Positions 44,122-53,878 of a stretch of 64,000 bases of DNA are shown one piece after another (position 1 is the stretch's first letter; each line of letters starts with the position of its first letter). The stretch is from Marinobacter halophilus. GTDB lineage: Bacteria > Pseudomonadota > Gammaproteobacteria > Pseudomonadales > Oleiphilaceae. Under the pieces are notes generated by a model, which had not been told where the DNA came from, ran no database searches, and saw nothing but the letters and a program-made list of their open reading frames with translations. The stretch lies in assembly GCF_003007685.1 (NCBI RefSeq), contig NZ_PXNN01000017.1, positions 1 through 64,000 of the forward strand. The letters run 5' to 3'. A program made the translations under genes and the position numbers.

Positions 44122-45717
44122 TCACCGGGCCTCGCCAGGTGGTAACGCATAGGCTTGTTGATGCAGCGCCAGATAACGTTCGACTTCTTGCTGCCAACGC
44201 TGATCATCCCACTCCAGCCAATCCTGGCAGTGGTTGCGGACCTCTGGCAGCAGGGCTTCGGCGGCGTTCGGCAGAATCAGACCAAGGCGAGTTCTGCGCA
44301 GTAACAGATCGTCCAGGTGGAAGACCTGCTCGTACCGGCAGGCCCAGGCCAGTTCGGCCCAAAGTACGTCAGTTCCGGGCACTTCTGTCAGATCTGCATC
44401 GACGCAAAGCTGAGCCAGGGCAGGGCCGTAATAGCCTGTCAGTCGTCGCCAGGTCGCGTGCCGGACGGCATCTGGTCGGGCTGGTGCCTGGCCTTGGCTG
44501 AATACAGGCTGACCATCGGGCTGGACGGTGAACGGCGATGGTTCGCCCAATGCGGCTTGCAGTGCTTCTCTGGCAATGCAGCGGAAGGTGGTCAGCTTGC
44601 CGCCGGCGATACTGATCAAGCCTTTATCGAGCCGCAAGGCGTGCTCGCGATTCTCTTTAGACGGCGCCTTACCTTGCCCGCCGGTAACCACGGGCCGGAC
44701 ACCGGCCCAGGTCGACACCACATCGTCTGCCGATAGCTGGGCGCCAGGGAACAGGGTCGTCGCGACTTTGAGAAGGTACTGCACTTCGCTTGCGTTGATC
44801 GCAGGTTCGCGATTGAGGTCGTCGCCGTGGTCCAGGTCGGTGGTGCCCAGAACCGTGGTGCCGGCCCAGGGGAAGGCAAACACCGGCCGTTTATCCTCTG
44901 GGTGGAACAAAGACACCGCACAGGTTACCGGTAGCCGCTGCCAGGGCACCACCAGGTGACTACCGCGCAAGGGCCGGATAGTCAGAGAGTTGGCCGACGG
45001 CCCCTGGTTTTGCAGCTGATCAGCCCAGGCGCCGGTCGCGTTGATGATTCGCGTCGTGGATAGCGTGATGGTGGATTCCGCTGGCTCGCCGTCTTCGCAA
45101 ATCGTCAGGCCGTTCACCCAACCGTTGTCATCTCTGATCACCTGTTTGGCCGCAACATAATTCAGGCAAACCGCGCCATCGCGACGGGCTTCAGAAATCA
45201 GCCGCTGGACCAGGCGGGCGTCGTCGGTTAGGGCATCGGTGAACAAACTGGCTCCCAGCAGACCGGATTGGGCAAGGCCGGGCGCCCACTGCAGGGCCTG
45301 TGACGGGCTCAGTCGTTGCCGCGAACGCACACCGGCCAGACAGTCATAGACCGCCAGCAAGGTCTGGAACATGCGCGGACTGGGGAATTGGCCCTGGTAA
45401 TGGGGCATCACAAAGCGCAGCGGTTCGATCAATCCGGGCGCTTCCGTCATCAGTCGCTGGCGCTCGCGCACCGCTGCTCGGGTCAGGCCAAGGTGGCCGC
45501 TGCCGAGATAGCGCAAACCACCGTGAACCATTTTGGAGGAGCGGCTGGAGGTGCCCCAGGCAAAATCCTTCTGCTCGACCAGCAGGGTTTTCAGGCCGCT
45601 GCCGGCGGCTTCTCTGGCTGCGCCGGCGCCGGTAATGCCGCCGCCAATGACCACCACATCAAACTGGCTGTTGCCACTGCGCAAGTCGGCGAGAATCTGT
45701 TGCCTTGTCATAGCCAC
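44122..45717 (-). CDS. glpD: Glycerol-3-phosphate dehydrogenase / oxidase
   Basis: 531 residues. FAD-binding Rossmann start FDVVVIGGGITGAGAAREAA, then the GlpD-specific SRSSKMVHGGLRYL. A DAO-type substrate domain and the C-terminal domain follow (TWAGVRPVV, ISIAGGKLTTFRCIA). It oxidises glycerol-3-phosphate to DHAP and passes electrons to quinone. The symbol reflects family and not proven orthology. It lies between AGPS-like and FGGY genes with 1-bp spacings. Confidence 0.88.
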   Translation of the reverse strand: MAMTRQQILADLRSGNSQFDVVVIGGGITGAGAAREAAGSGLKTLLVEQKDFAWGTSSRSSKMVHGGLRYLGSGHLGLTRAAVRERQRLMTEAPGLIEPLRFVMPHYQGQFPSPRMFQTLLAVYDCLAGVRSRQRLSPSQALQWAPGLAQSGLLGASLFTDALTDDARLVQRLISEARRDGAVCLNYVAAKQVIRDDNGWVNGLTICEDGEPAESTITLSTTRIINATGAWADQLQNQGPSANSLTIRPLRGSHLVVPWQRLPVTCAVSLFHPEDKRPVFAFPWAGTTVLGTTDLDHGDDLNREPAINASEVQYLLKVATTLFPGAQLSADDVVSTWAGVRPVVTGGQGKAPSKENREHALRLDKGLISIAGGKLTTFRCIAREALQAALGEPSPFTVQPDGQPVFSQGQAPARPDAVRHATWRRLTGYYGPALAQLCVDADLTEVPGTDVLWAELAWACRYEQVFHLDDLLLRRTRLGLILPNAAEALLPEVRNHCQDWLEWDDQRWQQEVERYLALHQQAYALPPGEAR

Positions 45718-45718
45718 C

Positions 45719-47323
45719 TCAGTCCAGAAGGGTTTTCGGGTTCAACCGGCTGTCCGGATCGAAGCTCGTGGTGAGCGCCCGGATGGCGCGCATGCCAAGT
45801 TCCCCCTTTTCCAGCGGAAGGTAAGGCGCGTGATCCTTGCCAACCCCGTGCTGGTGGCTGATGGTGCCCCGGTTGCGCACGATCAGCTCCGAGGTAGTGT
45901 CTTTCAGGTGTTGCCAGCGTGCGAGGGTTTCCGGATAGCTGTCGGCAACGCGGAACACGTAGGTGGTGTAGATAGAGCAGCCCTGGCCATAAAAGTGCGA
46001 GAGGTGGGTAAACACATGAGTGTTTTCGTTCTGACTGGCGAGCCCGTTCCGAAGGTTGTCTTCGATCTTGTTGAGCAGATTGTCGACGTTGTCCCAGTTG
46101 GTTGCGGTTTCCAGGGTATCGACGGCATAGCCCATATGCCATAACGCTTCCCGCAGGTAAGGCATGGTAAAGCGCTTCTCCGCCCACTTGACTCCCAGGC
46201 GCGTGCCTGTATACACGCCCTGATGCGTCGAGCATACCTGGCGAGCCTCTTTCAGGGCGGCGCGACACTGGCTTATACTGCCGGTCACCCCGAAGGTCAT
46301 CATGCATTTGCCGTCACGGGCACCGCGTAACGACAAAATCTTCTCCAGCATACCAATCAAACCCGGGTGGCCGGCCAGTGCCAGCTGGGTCTCGGTTTCA
46401 ATGGCGTTGCTGAGCCTCAGCATCGACAGCTGGATGCGATCCTGAGCCAGTTGTCGGGCAGCGGTCCGGGCGAGGTCCCAGGAAGGGAAGAACACCACGT
46501 AGAAATTTTCCTGCTCGGGCAACCGGCTAACGCGGGCCTGAACCTCGGTAATCAAACCCAGCCGACCTTCGGAACCGAGGATCATCTCCCGGATGTCCGG
46601 CCCTGCACTGGAGGCGGGAATGGTTGGTATATCTAACGTACCTTGCAGAGTCTCGATGCGCCCGCCGGCAAAAAGCTGTTCAATTCGGCCATAGCGCAAG
46701 GATTGCTGCCCGCTGGAACGCGATGCCACCCAGCCGCCGATGGTGGACAGTTCAAAGGACTGGGGGAAATGCCCCAGCGTGTAGCCGTGAGCGCGCAGTT
46801 GGGCTTCGACCAGCGGCCCGGGCGTGCCGGCACCAAAGGTCGCCAACTGGCTTTCGCGATCCAGGTCGAGCAGGCGGTTCATTTTGGCCAGGCTGACCGT
46901 GAGAATGGGCTTGCCCTGATCGACCGGATTGATGTGGCCGGCAACACTGGTGCCGCCGCCATAGGCAATCAGGTGCAGATCGTTGTCGTGGACGTAGCGT
47001 AACAACGCGCGCACATCGGAATTGCTGGCGGGAAAAGCAACGCCGTCCGGAAAGGTGCCAATATCGCCGCTGTGCAGGGCTAGCCAATCAACCAGGCTCT
47101 GGCCTCGGGCATGCCGCACACGGGTTTCGTTGCCGGTATCAATCTGGTCGGCAACGGCGGGATCAGACGGCAGGCGGGAAACGGGCAGACCGCTGCAGAC
47201 CTGTTTGAGCGTGACGTCCTGCAGTGGCGTGGCACGGCCAATTCGCCGGCCCAGAAAGGCTTGGCCCTCTTCGGGCAACTCAAGGGAAAACTGATCATCG
47301 CCCCAACCGTTCCAGCGTCGCAT
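45719..47323 (-). CDS. Alkyldihydroxyacetonephosphate-synthase-like FAD oxidase
   Basis: 534 residues. An FAD_binding_4 domain (YGGGTSVAGHINPV, ELSTIGGWVASRSSGQQSLRYGRIEQL) is followed by the C-terminal FAD-oxidase domain with the AGPS-type NRGTISHQHGVGKDHAPYL. In eukaryotes AGPS makes ether-linked glycerolipids from acyl-DHAP. Bacterial relatives are mostly unassigned. Its position one base upstream of glpD and then an FGGY kinase suggests glycerolipid or ether-lipid metabolism, as an inference. Confidence 0.88.
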   Translation of the reverse strand: MRRWNGWGDDQFSLELPEEGQAFLGRRIGRATPLQDVTLKQVCSGLPVSRLPSDPAVADQIDTGNETRVRHARGQSLVDWLALHSGDIGTFPDGVAFPASNSDVRALLRYVHDNDLHLIAYGGGTSVAGHINPVDQGKPILTVSLAKMNRLLDLDRESQLATFGAGTPGPLVEAQLRAHGYTLGHFPQSFELSTIGGWVASRSSGQQSLRYGRIEQLFAGGRIETLQGTLDIPTIPASSAGPDIREMILGSEGRLGLITEVQARVSRLPEQENFYVVFFPSWDLARTAARQLAQDRIQLSMLRLSNAIETETQLALAGHPGLIGMLEKILSLRGARDGKCMMTFGVTGSISQCRAALKEARQVCSTHQGVYTGTRLGVKWAEKRFTMPYLREALWHMGYAVDTLETATNWDNVDNLLNKIEDNLRNGLASQNENTHVFTHLSHFYGQGCSIYTTYVFRVADSYPETLARWQHLKDTTSELIVRNRGTISHQHGVGKDHAPYLPLEKGELGMRAIRALTTSFDPDSRLNPKTLLD

Positions 47324-47459
47324 TAGCTACCGCTCCATAATAAACTGAATGTGCAGGCATTTTAGAAGGTTGGCTCCTGATTGCACTGTCCGAGTACGAC
47401 AGCGCGGGTGTCATATGGCGCCAGGTGCGTTCATGAGGTGCTTTTATAGCTACCACCTG

Positions 47460-48119
47460 TCAGGGTCTGAGCGATTCGGTCAATCGCTCGTTGAGATCCC
47501 GCCAGCGCTCCAGATTTTGTGCGTCGCCAATCCGTGACCGGTCACCGGATGAACGGTTGAGCCACAACCCTTCACCATTAAAGCTGTATACCGGTTCTAA
47601 ATCAGTGCGTTGGGATGCTGGCTTTATGTCATTTATCAAGTTATCCAGGATCATAGGGTCGGCATTGGGCGTTGCGTACCAGGCCAACACCATGTGCGCC
47701 TGATTCAACTCGAGCGCTTTGACGTAGATGATGCGCAGCTCATCATCCGGGACGCCCATGGCTCTAAGGGTAAGGTATTTGGCAATGGAGAAATCCTCGC
47801 AATCGCCGCCATTGGTGGTCAGCAACTCCACCGGGGTTGCCCAATAGTCCTCCTGGCCCCAGTGCTTGATGTCACTGATAAATCGAGACCGATTGAAAAA
47901 CGAGTTAACCAGCCGCAGCTGGCGATCGATAGGGGCATTGCGGGCGATCTGGTGCAGGCGCTGCCAATCCTGCAGTCGCTGGTGTGCTTCCGGACCGAAG
48001 TCTCGAAGCACATAATCCATCAGGCGATCACTGAGTTCGATGGCACCTGCCAGGGAGACCACCAGCAGAAGGGGTAAGAGCAGGGAACGGCGACGTGAAA
48101 TAGTAGTTGCCGATGCCAT
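47460..48119 (-). CDS. lapG: LapG-type periplasmic cysteine protease
   Basis: 219 residues with an N-terminal signal segment (SLLLPLLLVVSLAGA). It is a bacterial transglutaminase-like cysteine protease with catalytic Cys107 in GGDCEDF, His142 in AHMVLAWY and Asp159 in MILDNL. LapG cleaves LapA-type giant adhesins to release biofilm cells and is inhibited by LapD bound to c-di-GMP. LapD itself is not in the window. The gene is 8 bp downstream of gspC on the same strand. Confidence 0.9.
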   Translation of the reverse strand: MASATTISRRRSLLLPLLLVVSLAGAIELSDRLMDYVLRDFGPEAHQRLQDWQRLHQIARNAPIDRQLRLVNSFFNRSRFISDIKHWGQEDYWATPVELLTTNGGDCEDFSIAKYLTLRAMGVPDDELRIIYVKALELNQAHMVLAWYATPNADPMILDNLINDIKPASQRTDLEPVYSFNGEGLWLNRSSGDRSRIGDAQNLERWRDLNERLTESLRP

Positions 48120-48127
48120 GGCAAGCC

Positions 48128-48775
48128 TCAGTTGCTGTTCTGTAGCCGTTGACGTAATTGCTCGAGTCGCTGGCGAATTTCTTCTCGTCTTTGCTGTTCA
48201 CCTGCCGAGGAGGACGTAGCGCTGGTCGGGGTGCGCTGATCGGGTTGCCGCATAGACTGTGCCGGCGGCTCATTACTGCTCGCAAGCGATACGCCGGAAC
48301 GATCATCCAGCTCGGGGAAGTAGAGGTTCTCGAGCTTGCCAGCCCGCTCAATAATCACGCGGTTGGGAAATACCGTTCGCAGCTTGGCATTGCCGGGCAG
48401 CTCGTTGCCGACCAGATACGCTTCGGTTTTGCCCTTGTCATCCTCAATCAGCGCACTGCCCGGGAATTCGCCCTCGGCCGCCAGCACGCCGCGCAGTGCC
48501 AACCGGAGGTTGGTTTCAGGAAGGTTCTCGGTGTCCAGTTCCGGGCTGCCGTTGTTTTCAGCGGCGGTTCCGAACACGGTCAGGCTTGCCAGCTGCACGT
48601 TTGGCACGTTTTGCATAGCGCTGTCCGCGTTAATGCCCGCTATCTGAACCTGAGGCAGAGTGCGCCGGGATTCGGTTTGCCAAAACTGATAACCCTGCCA
48701 TCCGGTTACCGCGAACATGGCGATAACAGCGGCCAGTGCAAACAGCAATGGTACCCTTTTGTCGAAAGCGAGCAT
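48128..48775 (-). CDS. gspC: Type II secretion inner-membrane protein GspC (PDZ-less)
   Basis: 215 residues. A transmembrane helix near the start (LLFALAAVIAMFAVTG) is followed by the GspC homology region (LPETNLRLALRGVLAAEGEFPGSALIED, LVGNELPGNAKLRTVFPNRVIIERAGKLENLYFPE in shorter segments). It ends in a coiled coil (REEIRQRLEQLRQRLQ) and not in a PDZ domain. It is divergent from gspE, with 186 bp between. Confidence 0.88.
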   Translation of the reverse strand: MLAFDKRVPLLFALAAVIAMFAVTGWQGYQFWQTESRRTLPQVQIAGINADSAMQNVPNVQLASLTVFGTAAENNGSPELDTENLPETNLRLALRGVLAAEGEFPGSALIEDDKGKTEAYLVGNELPGNAKLRTVFPNRVIIERAGKLENLYFPELDDRSGVSLASSNEPPAQSMRQPDQRTPTSATSSSAGEQQRREEIRQRLEQLRQRLQNSN

Positions 48776-48961
48776 TGAGGATCCTGAATGAATGATCGTG
48801 AGCGTAAAAAGCCCACAGGTTATCAGACTGAAATGAATTAGTGGCAGTATAGTGTATAGAGTTGTTCAGTGGTTCCCATTCCTGTGGTAGCCTTTTTCGA
48901 AGCTTTCGTATGGCCCACGATTTAAAGGGTTTTCGGGAATCATCCAAGCCCCAGAAGAATA

Positions 48962-50503
48962 ATGAGCGATCTGACGGAAACAACGAGGAAGACTTTGACC
49001 ATCGATACCGAAATTCAGCCGCAGGATGCGCCGCTGGGCCGGCTTCCTTTTACCTTTGCCAAGCGCAACGGGGTAATCCTTACCCGCAACGAAAGCGGAG
49101 AGCCAGTCATCCTGGTGCGCCCGGGTGCGTCGCATTCGGCACTTGCCGAGGCGAACCGCATTAGCGGCGGCCGTGCCCGGTTCACCACTATCGAGGCAAG
49201 CCGTTTTGATCAGGCCCTCAACGCGGCTTATCAGAACGATTCCGCGGAAGCCATGCAGATGGTCGAGGGCATTGGTGATGATATGGACCTGGCCTCGCTG
49301 GCGGATTCAGTTCCGGAGACCGAGGACCTGCTGGAGCAGGAAGACGATGCTCCCATTATTCGCCTGATTAACGCCATTCTGACGGAAGCGGTCAAAACCA
49401 ATGCCTCCGACGTTCACATTGAAACCTATGAGAAGCAGCTGGTGGTGCGTTTTCGCATTGACGGTGTGCTGCGCGAAGTGGTGCAGCCCAAGCGCGCGCT
49501 AGCGCCTTTACTGGTCTCACGCATTAAGGTTATGGCCAAGCTGGATATTGCCGAAAAGCGGGTGCCGCAAGATGGCCGAATTGCCCTGCGGGTAGCCGGG
49601 CGGGAAGTGGATATCCGCGTGTCTACCATGCCCTCGTCCAGTGGCGAACGAGTGGTGCTACGGCTGCTCGACAAGCAAGCCGGTACCATCCGGCTGGAAT
49701 CCCTTGGCATGGCCGGCAACGACCTGAAAACCCTGCGCAAGCTGATTTTCCGGCCCTACGGCATTCTGTTGGTAACCGGCCCGACCGGTTCCGGTAAGTC
49801 GACCACGCTGTATGCCTCTTTACAGGAAATCAACGACCGCACCCGTAATATCCTGACTGTCGAAGACCCTATCGAATACAACCTGCCCGGAATCGGCCAG
49901 ACCCAGGTTAACGCGAAGGTGGATATGACCTTTGCCCGAGGCCTGCGAGCGATTCTTCGGCAGGACCCGGACGTGGTGATGATTGGTGAAATCCGGGATC
50001 TGGAAACGGCTGAAATCGCCGTTCAGGCCAGTTTGACTGGTCACCTGGTACTTTCAACACTGCACACCAACACCGCGGTGGGCGCCATTACCCGGTTGAT
50101 GGACATGGGCATCGAACCTTTCCTGATATCCTCAAGCCTGGTGGGCATTGTGGCCCAGCGTCTGGTCCGGGTGCTGTGCACGCATTGCCGTGAACCCTAC
50201 TCGCCCACCGAAGAACACTGCGAGTTTTTGCAGCAAAGCGCAGATAATCCACCGACCATTTACCGGGCGAAAGGGTGCGAGCACTGCAATAACCTGGGTT
50301 ATCGAGGCCGAATCGGTATTTATGAAACGGTGGAGATTACCGAGGAACTCAGCACCCTGATCCACAAACGGGCTGGAGAGCTGGATCTCGAAAAAACGGC
50401 CCGGCAACGCAGCCCGAGTATTCACGCTGACGGGGTCAAAAAAATCCTGGAAGGCACCACCACCGTGGAAGAAGTTCTGCGCGTCACCCATCGGAGCCAG
50501 TAA
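48962..50503 (+). CDS. gspE: Type II secretion ATPase GspE
   Basis: 513 residues. The C-terminal ATPase domain has Walker A VTGPTGSGKSTT, the Asp box VEDPIEYNLPGIGQ, Walker B DPDVVMIGEIRDLETAEIA and the His box TGHLVLSTLHTN. The zinc-binding tetracysteine module (LCTHCREPY ... GCEHCNNLGYRG) is intact. It energises pseudopilus growth from the cytoplasmic side. It is the first gene of the gspEFGHIJKLM run, followed after 3 bp by gspF. Confidence 0.96.
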   Translation: MSDLTETTRKTLTIDTEIQPQDAPLGRLPFTFAKRNGVILTRNESGEPVILVRPGASHSALAEANRISGGRARFTTIEASRFDQALNAAYQNDSAEAMQMVEGIGDDMDLASLADSVPETEDLLEQEDDAPIIRLINAILTEAVKTNASDVHIETYEKQLVVRFRIDGVLREVVQPKRALAPLLVSRIKVMAKLDIAEKRVPQDGRIALRVAGREVDIRVSTMPSSSGERVVLRLLDKQAGTIRLESLGMAGNDLKTLRKLIFRPYGILLVTGPTGSGKSTTLYASLQEINDRTRNILTVEDPIEYNLPGIGQTQVNAKVDMTFARGLRAILRQDPDVVMIGEIRDLETAEIAVQASLTGHLVLSTLHTNTAVGAITRLMDMGIEPFLISSSLVGIVAQRLVRVLCTHCREPYSPTEEHCEFLQQSADNPPTIYRAKGCEHCNNLGYRGRIGIYETVEITEELSTLIHKRAGELDLEKTARQRSPSIHADGVKKILEGTTTVEEVLRVTHRSQ

Positions 50504-50506
50504 TCC

Positions 50507-51718
50507 ATGCCAGCCTATGTTTATAAAGCGCTGGACCAGAAGGGAAAGCAGAAGCAGGGGGTGGTAGAAGCCGACGCTCCGCGCGCGGTACGCCAGCAAT
50601 TACGGGAAAAAGGTCTAACCCCGCTGACGGTTGAGGCCGCCGTCGATAAACAGGCTGAGACCAGTCCGTTCAGCAACCGTGGTTCACTCAACGCCGCTGA
50701 CCTGGCCCTGGTAACCCGGCAACTGGCGACGCTTATCCAGTCCGGCATCCCGATAGAGCAGTCGCTCAGTGCCGCAGCGCAACAATCCAGTAAGCCGCGC
50801 ATTCGCAGTATGCTGATCGCTATCCGGGCCAAGGTGATGGAAGGGTATAGCTTGGCGGACAGCTTTGGAGAATTTCCCAGGGCCTTTCCAAGACTGTATC
50901 GGTCCACCGTTGCCGCCGGCGAGCATGCCGGGCACCTGGACCTGGTGCTCAATCGCCTGGCAGATTACACAGAGAACCGCCAGGAGGCCCGCCAGAAAAT
51001 TCAGCTGGCGGCGATCTACCCTTTGATTCTCAGTATTGTCGCCATTTCGATTGTGGTATTTCTGCTGACTTACGTTGTGCCTGACATCATTGAGGTTTTT
51101 GTGCGTCAGGGCCAGGATCTTCCAGGCCTTACGATGGCGATGCTGGCCGTGTCGGAATTTCTGGGCGCTTACGGTGTCTATCTCTTTATCTTGTCGGTAT
51201 TGGCGCTGGTGGGTTTCCGGTACGCCCTGACCAAGCCCGCATTCCGGATGAAATTCCATAAACAACTGTTACATCTGCCGCTGTTCTCGGGCATGGTGCG
51301 TGGTGTCAACACCGCCAGATATGCCAGTACCTTGAGCATTCTGACCACCAGCGGTGTGCCGTTGGTGGAAGCGATGAAGATTGCCGGCGAAGTGTTATCA
51401 AATGACTACTTACGAAAAGAACTGAAAAATGCTGCCCGTAAAGTCAGTGAGGGCGGCTCGCTGCACCGGTCACTGGATCAGTCCGGCTATTTTCCTCCCA
51501 TGATGCTGCACATGATTGCCAGCGGAGAGGCCAGCGGAGAGTTGGACAGCATGCTGGAGCGAACTGCTCGAATGCAGGAAAACAGTTTGCAGTCGAAAAT
51601 TGCCGCCATCGTGGGCCTGTTTGAGCCGCTGATGTTGCTGGTGATGGGCGTGGTGGTTCTGATTATTGTCATGGCCATCATGTTGCCGATTCTGAATATG
51701 AGTAACCTGGTGGGCTGA
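50507..51718 (+). CDS. gspF: Type II secretion inner-membrane protein GspF
   Basis: 403 residues starting MPAYVYKALDQKGK, typical of GspF. Two homologous T2SSF domains (LVTRQLATLIQSGIPIEQSL and YASTLSILTTSGVPLVEAM) and three transmembrane segments, the last at the C-terminus (LVMGVVVLIIVMAIMLPIL). It links the ATPase to the pseudopilus. Confidence 0.96.
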   Translation: MPAYVYKALDQKGKQKQGVVEADAPRAVRQQLREKGLTPLTVEAAVDKQAETSPFSNRGSLNAADLALVTRQLATLIQSGIPIEQSLSAAAQQSSKPRIRSMLIAIRAKVMEGYSLADSFGEFPRAFPRLYRSTVAAGEHAGHLDLVLNRLADYTENRQEARQKIQLAAIYPLILSIVAISIVVFLLTYVVPDIIEVFVRQGQDLPGLTMAMLAVSEFLGAYGVYLFILSVLALVGFRYALTKPAFRMKFHKQLLHLPLFSGMVRGVNTARYASTLSILTTSGVPLVEAMKIAGEVLSNDYLRKELKNAARKVSEGGSLHRSLDQSGYFPPMMLHMIASGEASGELDSMLERTARMQENSLQSKIAAIVGLFEPLMLLVMGVVVLIIVMAIMLPILNMSNLVG

Positions 51719-51774
51719 TGCGCCTGCTGGCAATTCATTTAATCCCGAGACCCAGATTAATGATGAGTGGAACT

Positions 51775-52224
51775 ATGAACATGAAACAGAACTGCACCCC
51801 AGCCCGGAGCAAAGGCTTCACCCTGATTGAAATCATGGTTGTGATGGTCATTCTTGGTTTGCTGGTGGCCATCGTGGGGCCAAATATCATGGGCCGCGGT
51901 GATCAGGCGAAAGTGACTGTGGCAGAAACACAGCTCAACAATATCGCAAGCGCACTGGATTTCTACCGGATGGATAACAGTCACTACCCGTCTACTCAGC
52001 AGGGCCTTGACGCGCTGGTAAACCGCCCGAGTGGCACGCCTGAACCACGTAGCTGGAGCGACTCTTACATGAACAGTGTGCCCCAAGACCCGTGGGGTAA
52101 CGAGTACCAGTACATAAGCCCGGGAACCGAAGGCCCCTATGATCTGTATTCTTTTGGATCTGATGGCCAGGAGGGCGGCGAAGGTGACGCGGCTGACCTC
52201 AGCGTCTGGAATATCGGGAACTAA
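51775..52224 (+). CDS. gspG: Type II secretion major pseudopilin GspG
   Basis: About 149 residues from ATG 51775 (GAGTGG upstream). Leader and prepilin site SKG|FTLIEIMVVMVILGLL with Glu5, then the GspG C-terminal calcium-loop region (PQDPWGNEYQY, DLYSFGSDGQEGG). A longer open frame starting at 51718 would overlap gspF and lacks a pseudopilin leader. Confidence 0.96.
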   Translation: MNMKQNCTPARSKGFTLIEIMVVMVILGLLVAIVGPNIMGRGDQAKVTVAETQLNNIASALDFYRMDNSHYPSTQQGLDALVNRPSGTPEPRSWSDSYMNSVPQDPWGNEYQYISPGTEGPYDLYSFGSDGQEGGEGDAADLSVWNIGN

Positions 52225-52230
52225 GCGATC

Positions 52231-52758
52231 GTGGCGTACAAGGAGGACCAAAGCGGTTTTACGCTGATCGAAATCCTGGTTGTCCTGATTATTGTCGGGC
52301 TACTGGCGTCGCTGGCTGTGTTCAACATGGCCGGTAGCTCACAGCAACGCGAACTCGAAAACACGGTTCGCGATTTGTACCTTCTGATGCAAACAGCCTC
52401 AGAACAGGCGGTGCTCAACAATGCAGAACTTGGGCTGATTTTGGAAGACAGCAGCTACCAGTTTGTGGCGTTTCAGGACGACACCGGTGAATGGACGATG
52501 TCGGGCGAACGGCTGTTTCGTTCCCGGTCATTACCTGAATGGCTGGTTCTTACCAATTATATCGAGAACGATGCACCCCGACTGACGTCATCTGAAGACC
52601 GGCTGCGACCAGACGTAGTGTTTTTTTCCAGCGGTGAAACCACGCCTTTTATCATTGAATTCACCATCGGCCGTAATACAGAAATTATGCACACGCTCGC
52701 TTCTGACGGTGTAGCGCCACTGGAATGGCGTAAGCCCGGCAGTGAAGGTGACGCATGA
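52231..52758 (+). CDS. gspH: Type II secretion minor pseudopilin GspH
   Basis: 175 residues from GTG 52231, six bases after gspG. Prepilin site QSG|FTLIEILVVLIIVGLL with Glu5, followed by the GspH beta domain (LRPDVVFFSSGETTPFIIEF). The stop overlaps the gspI start. Confidence 0.93.
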   Translation: MAYKEDQSGFTLIEILVVLIIVGLLASLAVFNMAGSSQQRELENTVRDLYLLMQTASEQAVLNNAELGLILEDSSYQFVAFQDDTGEWTMSGERLFRSRSLPEWLVLTNYIENDAPRLTSSEDRLRPDVVFFSSGETTPFIIEFTIGRNTEIMHTLASDGVAPLEWRKPGSEGDA

Positions 52759-53132
52759 TAAAGACCACCCGGGGCTTCACTCTGCTGGAAGTAATGATTG
52801 CCCTGTTGGTGTTTGGCCTGATCGCCACCGCAGCCGCCGAGGTGGGTAGTCAATATATCTCCAGCTATGAGCGGGTGCGCGATAAAACTCTTGCTGGTTG
52901 GCTGTCAGACAATCGTGTCAACGAGCTACGTTTGCTGGAAGACCTGCCGGGTATATCTGAAAATTCAGATGACCGGGACTACGGCACATACCGCTGGCAG
53001 GTGACAACCGTTGTGCAGGGTACCGCCGAACCCTCAATGCGCCGCGTCGAGGTCACAGTCGCCCGCTATATTGATGGTCAGACAGAACCAGTGCCTGTTC
53101 ACACCATGTCTGCTTTTTTGGGTGAAAAGTGA
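52755..53132 (+). CDS. gspI: Type II secretion minor pseudopilin GspI
   Basis: 125 residues with prepilin site TRG|FTLLEVMIALLVFGLI. The WLSDNRVNELRL segment and the C-terminal MRRVEVTVAR are typical of GspI. It starts within the gspH stop (ATGA) and its stop overlaps gspJ (GTGA). Confidence 0.93.
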   Translation: MIKTTRGFTLLEVMIALLVFGLIATAAAEVGSQYISSYERVRDKTLAGWLSDNRVNELRLLEDLPGISENSDDRDYGTYRWQVTTVVQGTAEPSMRRVEVTVARYIDGQTEPVPVHTMSAFLGEK

Positions 53133-53878
53133 GGGTGCCTGCCGCTGACTACCCCTCTGTGAAGTGCTCCGGTTTTACGCTGATGGAAGTGCTGATTGCC
53201 GTTACCATCACCGCCTTTATCGGGCTGGGAGTGTGGCAGGTTATCAACAGTGTGGTTAATTCCAAAGACCGAGTGAATCAGGTGGCCGGAGAGTTTGAAA
53301 ACCTGCAAAAAACCATGCTGTTTCTTGAACGGGATCTGACCCAGCTGATCAACCGCCCGGTGCGTGACCTGTACGGGGATTTCCAGCCAGCCCTGAACAG
53401 CCGCGAAGACGCTTTTGTGCTGGCATTGACCCGCCAGGGCTGGCGAAACCCCCTTGGCCTTCGCCGCAGCGGTTTGCAGCGAGTGGCTTGGGAATACACC
53501 GGTACCGAACTGAGGCGGCGATACTGGCCGACGGTCGATCAGGGCCAGGACGATAACAGCCGCGACCTGCTCATGCTGGATGGTGTCTTGTCTTTTGAGA
53601 TCCGGTTTCTGACCAGCGAGTTCACCTGGCAGGACCAGTGGCCGGCCGATCAGGACTTGGCCAACTTGTTACCGGGAGCACGACCGATACTGCCGATGCC
53701 CAGAGGTATCGAGGTCACTCTCGAACACGAGAAATTTGGTGAACTGGTGAGAACGTTTGCACTGGCAGATTTTGATGTTGCCGAAGCTCAGGCAACGGTG
53801 AATCGGCAAATAGAAGCTTCCAGCGAATCGGACACGGATAACGAGGAAGGTCAGGAACAGCAGGATACCGGCACATGA
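53129..53878 (+). CDS. gspJ: Type II secretion minor pseudopilin GspJ
   Basis: 249 residues from GTG 53129. Prepilin site CSG|FTLMEVLIAVTITAFI, then the GspJ body (FLERDLTQLINRPVRD, REDAFVLALTRQGWRNP). The tail after the body is unusually acidic and Gln-rich (SESDTDNEEGQEQQDTGT). It overlaps gspI and gspK by four bases each. Confidence 0.93.
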   Translation: MRVPAADYPSVKCSGFTLMEVLIAVTITAFIGLGVWQVINSVVNSKDRVNQVAGEFENLQKTMLFLERDLTQLINRPVRDLYGDFQPALNSREDAFVLALTRQGWRNPLGLRRSGLQRVAWEYTGTELRRRYWPTVDQGQDDNSRDLLMLDGVLSFEIRFLTSEFTWQDQWPADQDLANLLPGARPILPMPRGIEVTLEHEKFGELVRTFALADFDVAEAQATVNRQIEASSESDTDNEEGQEQQDTGT

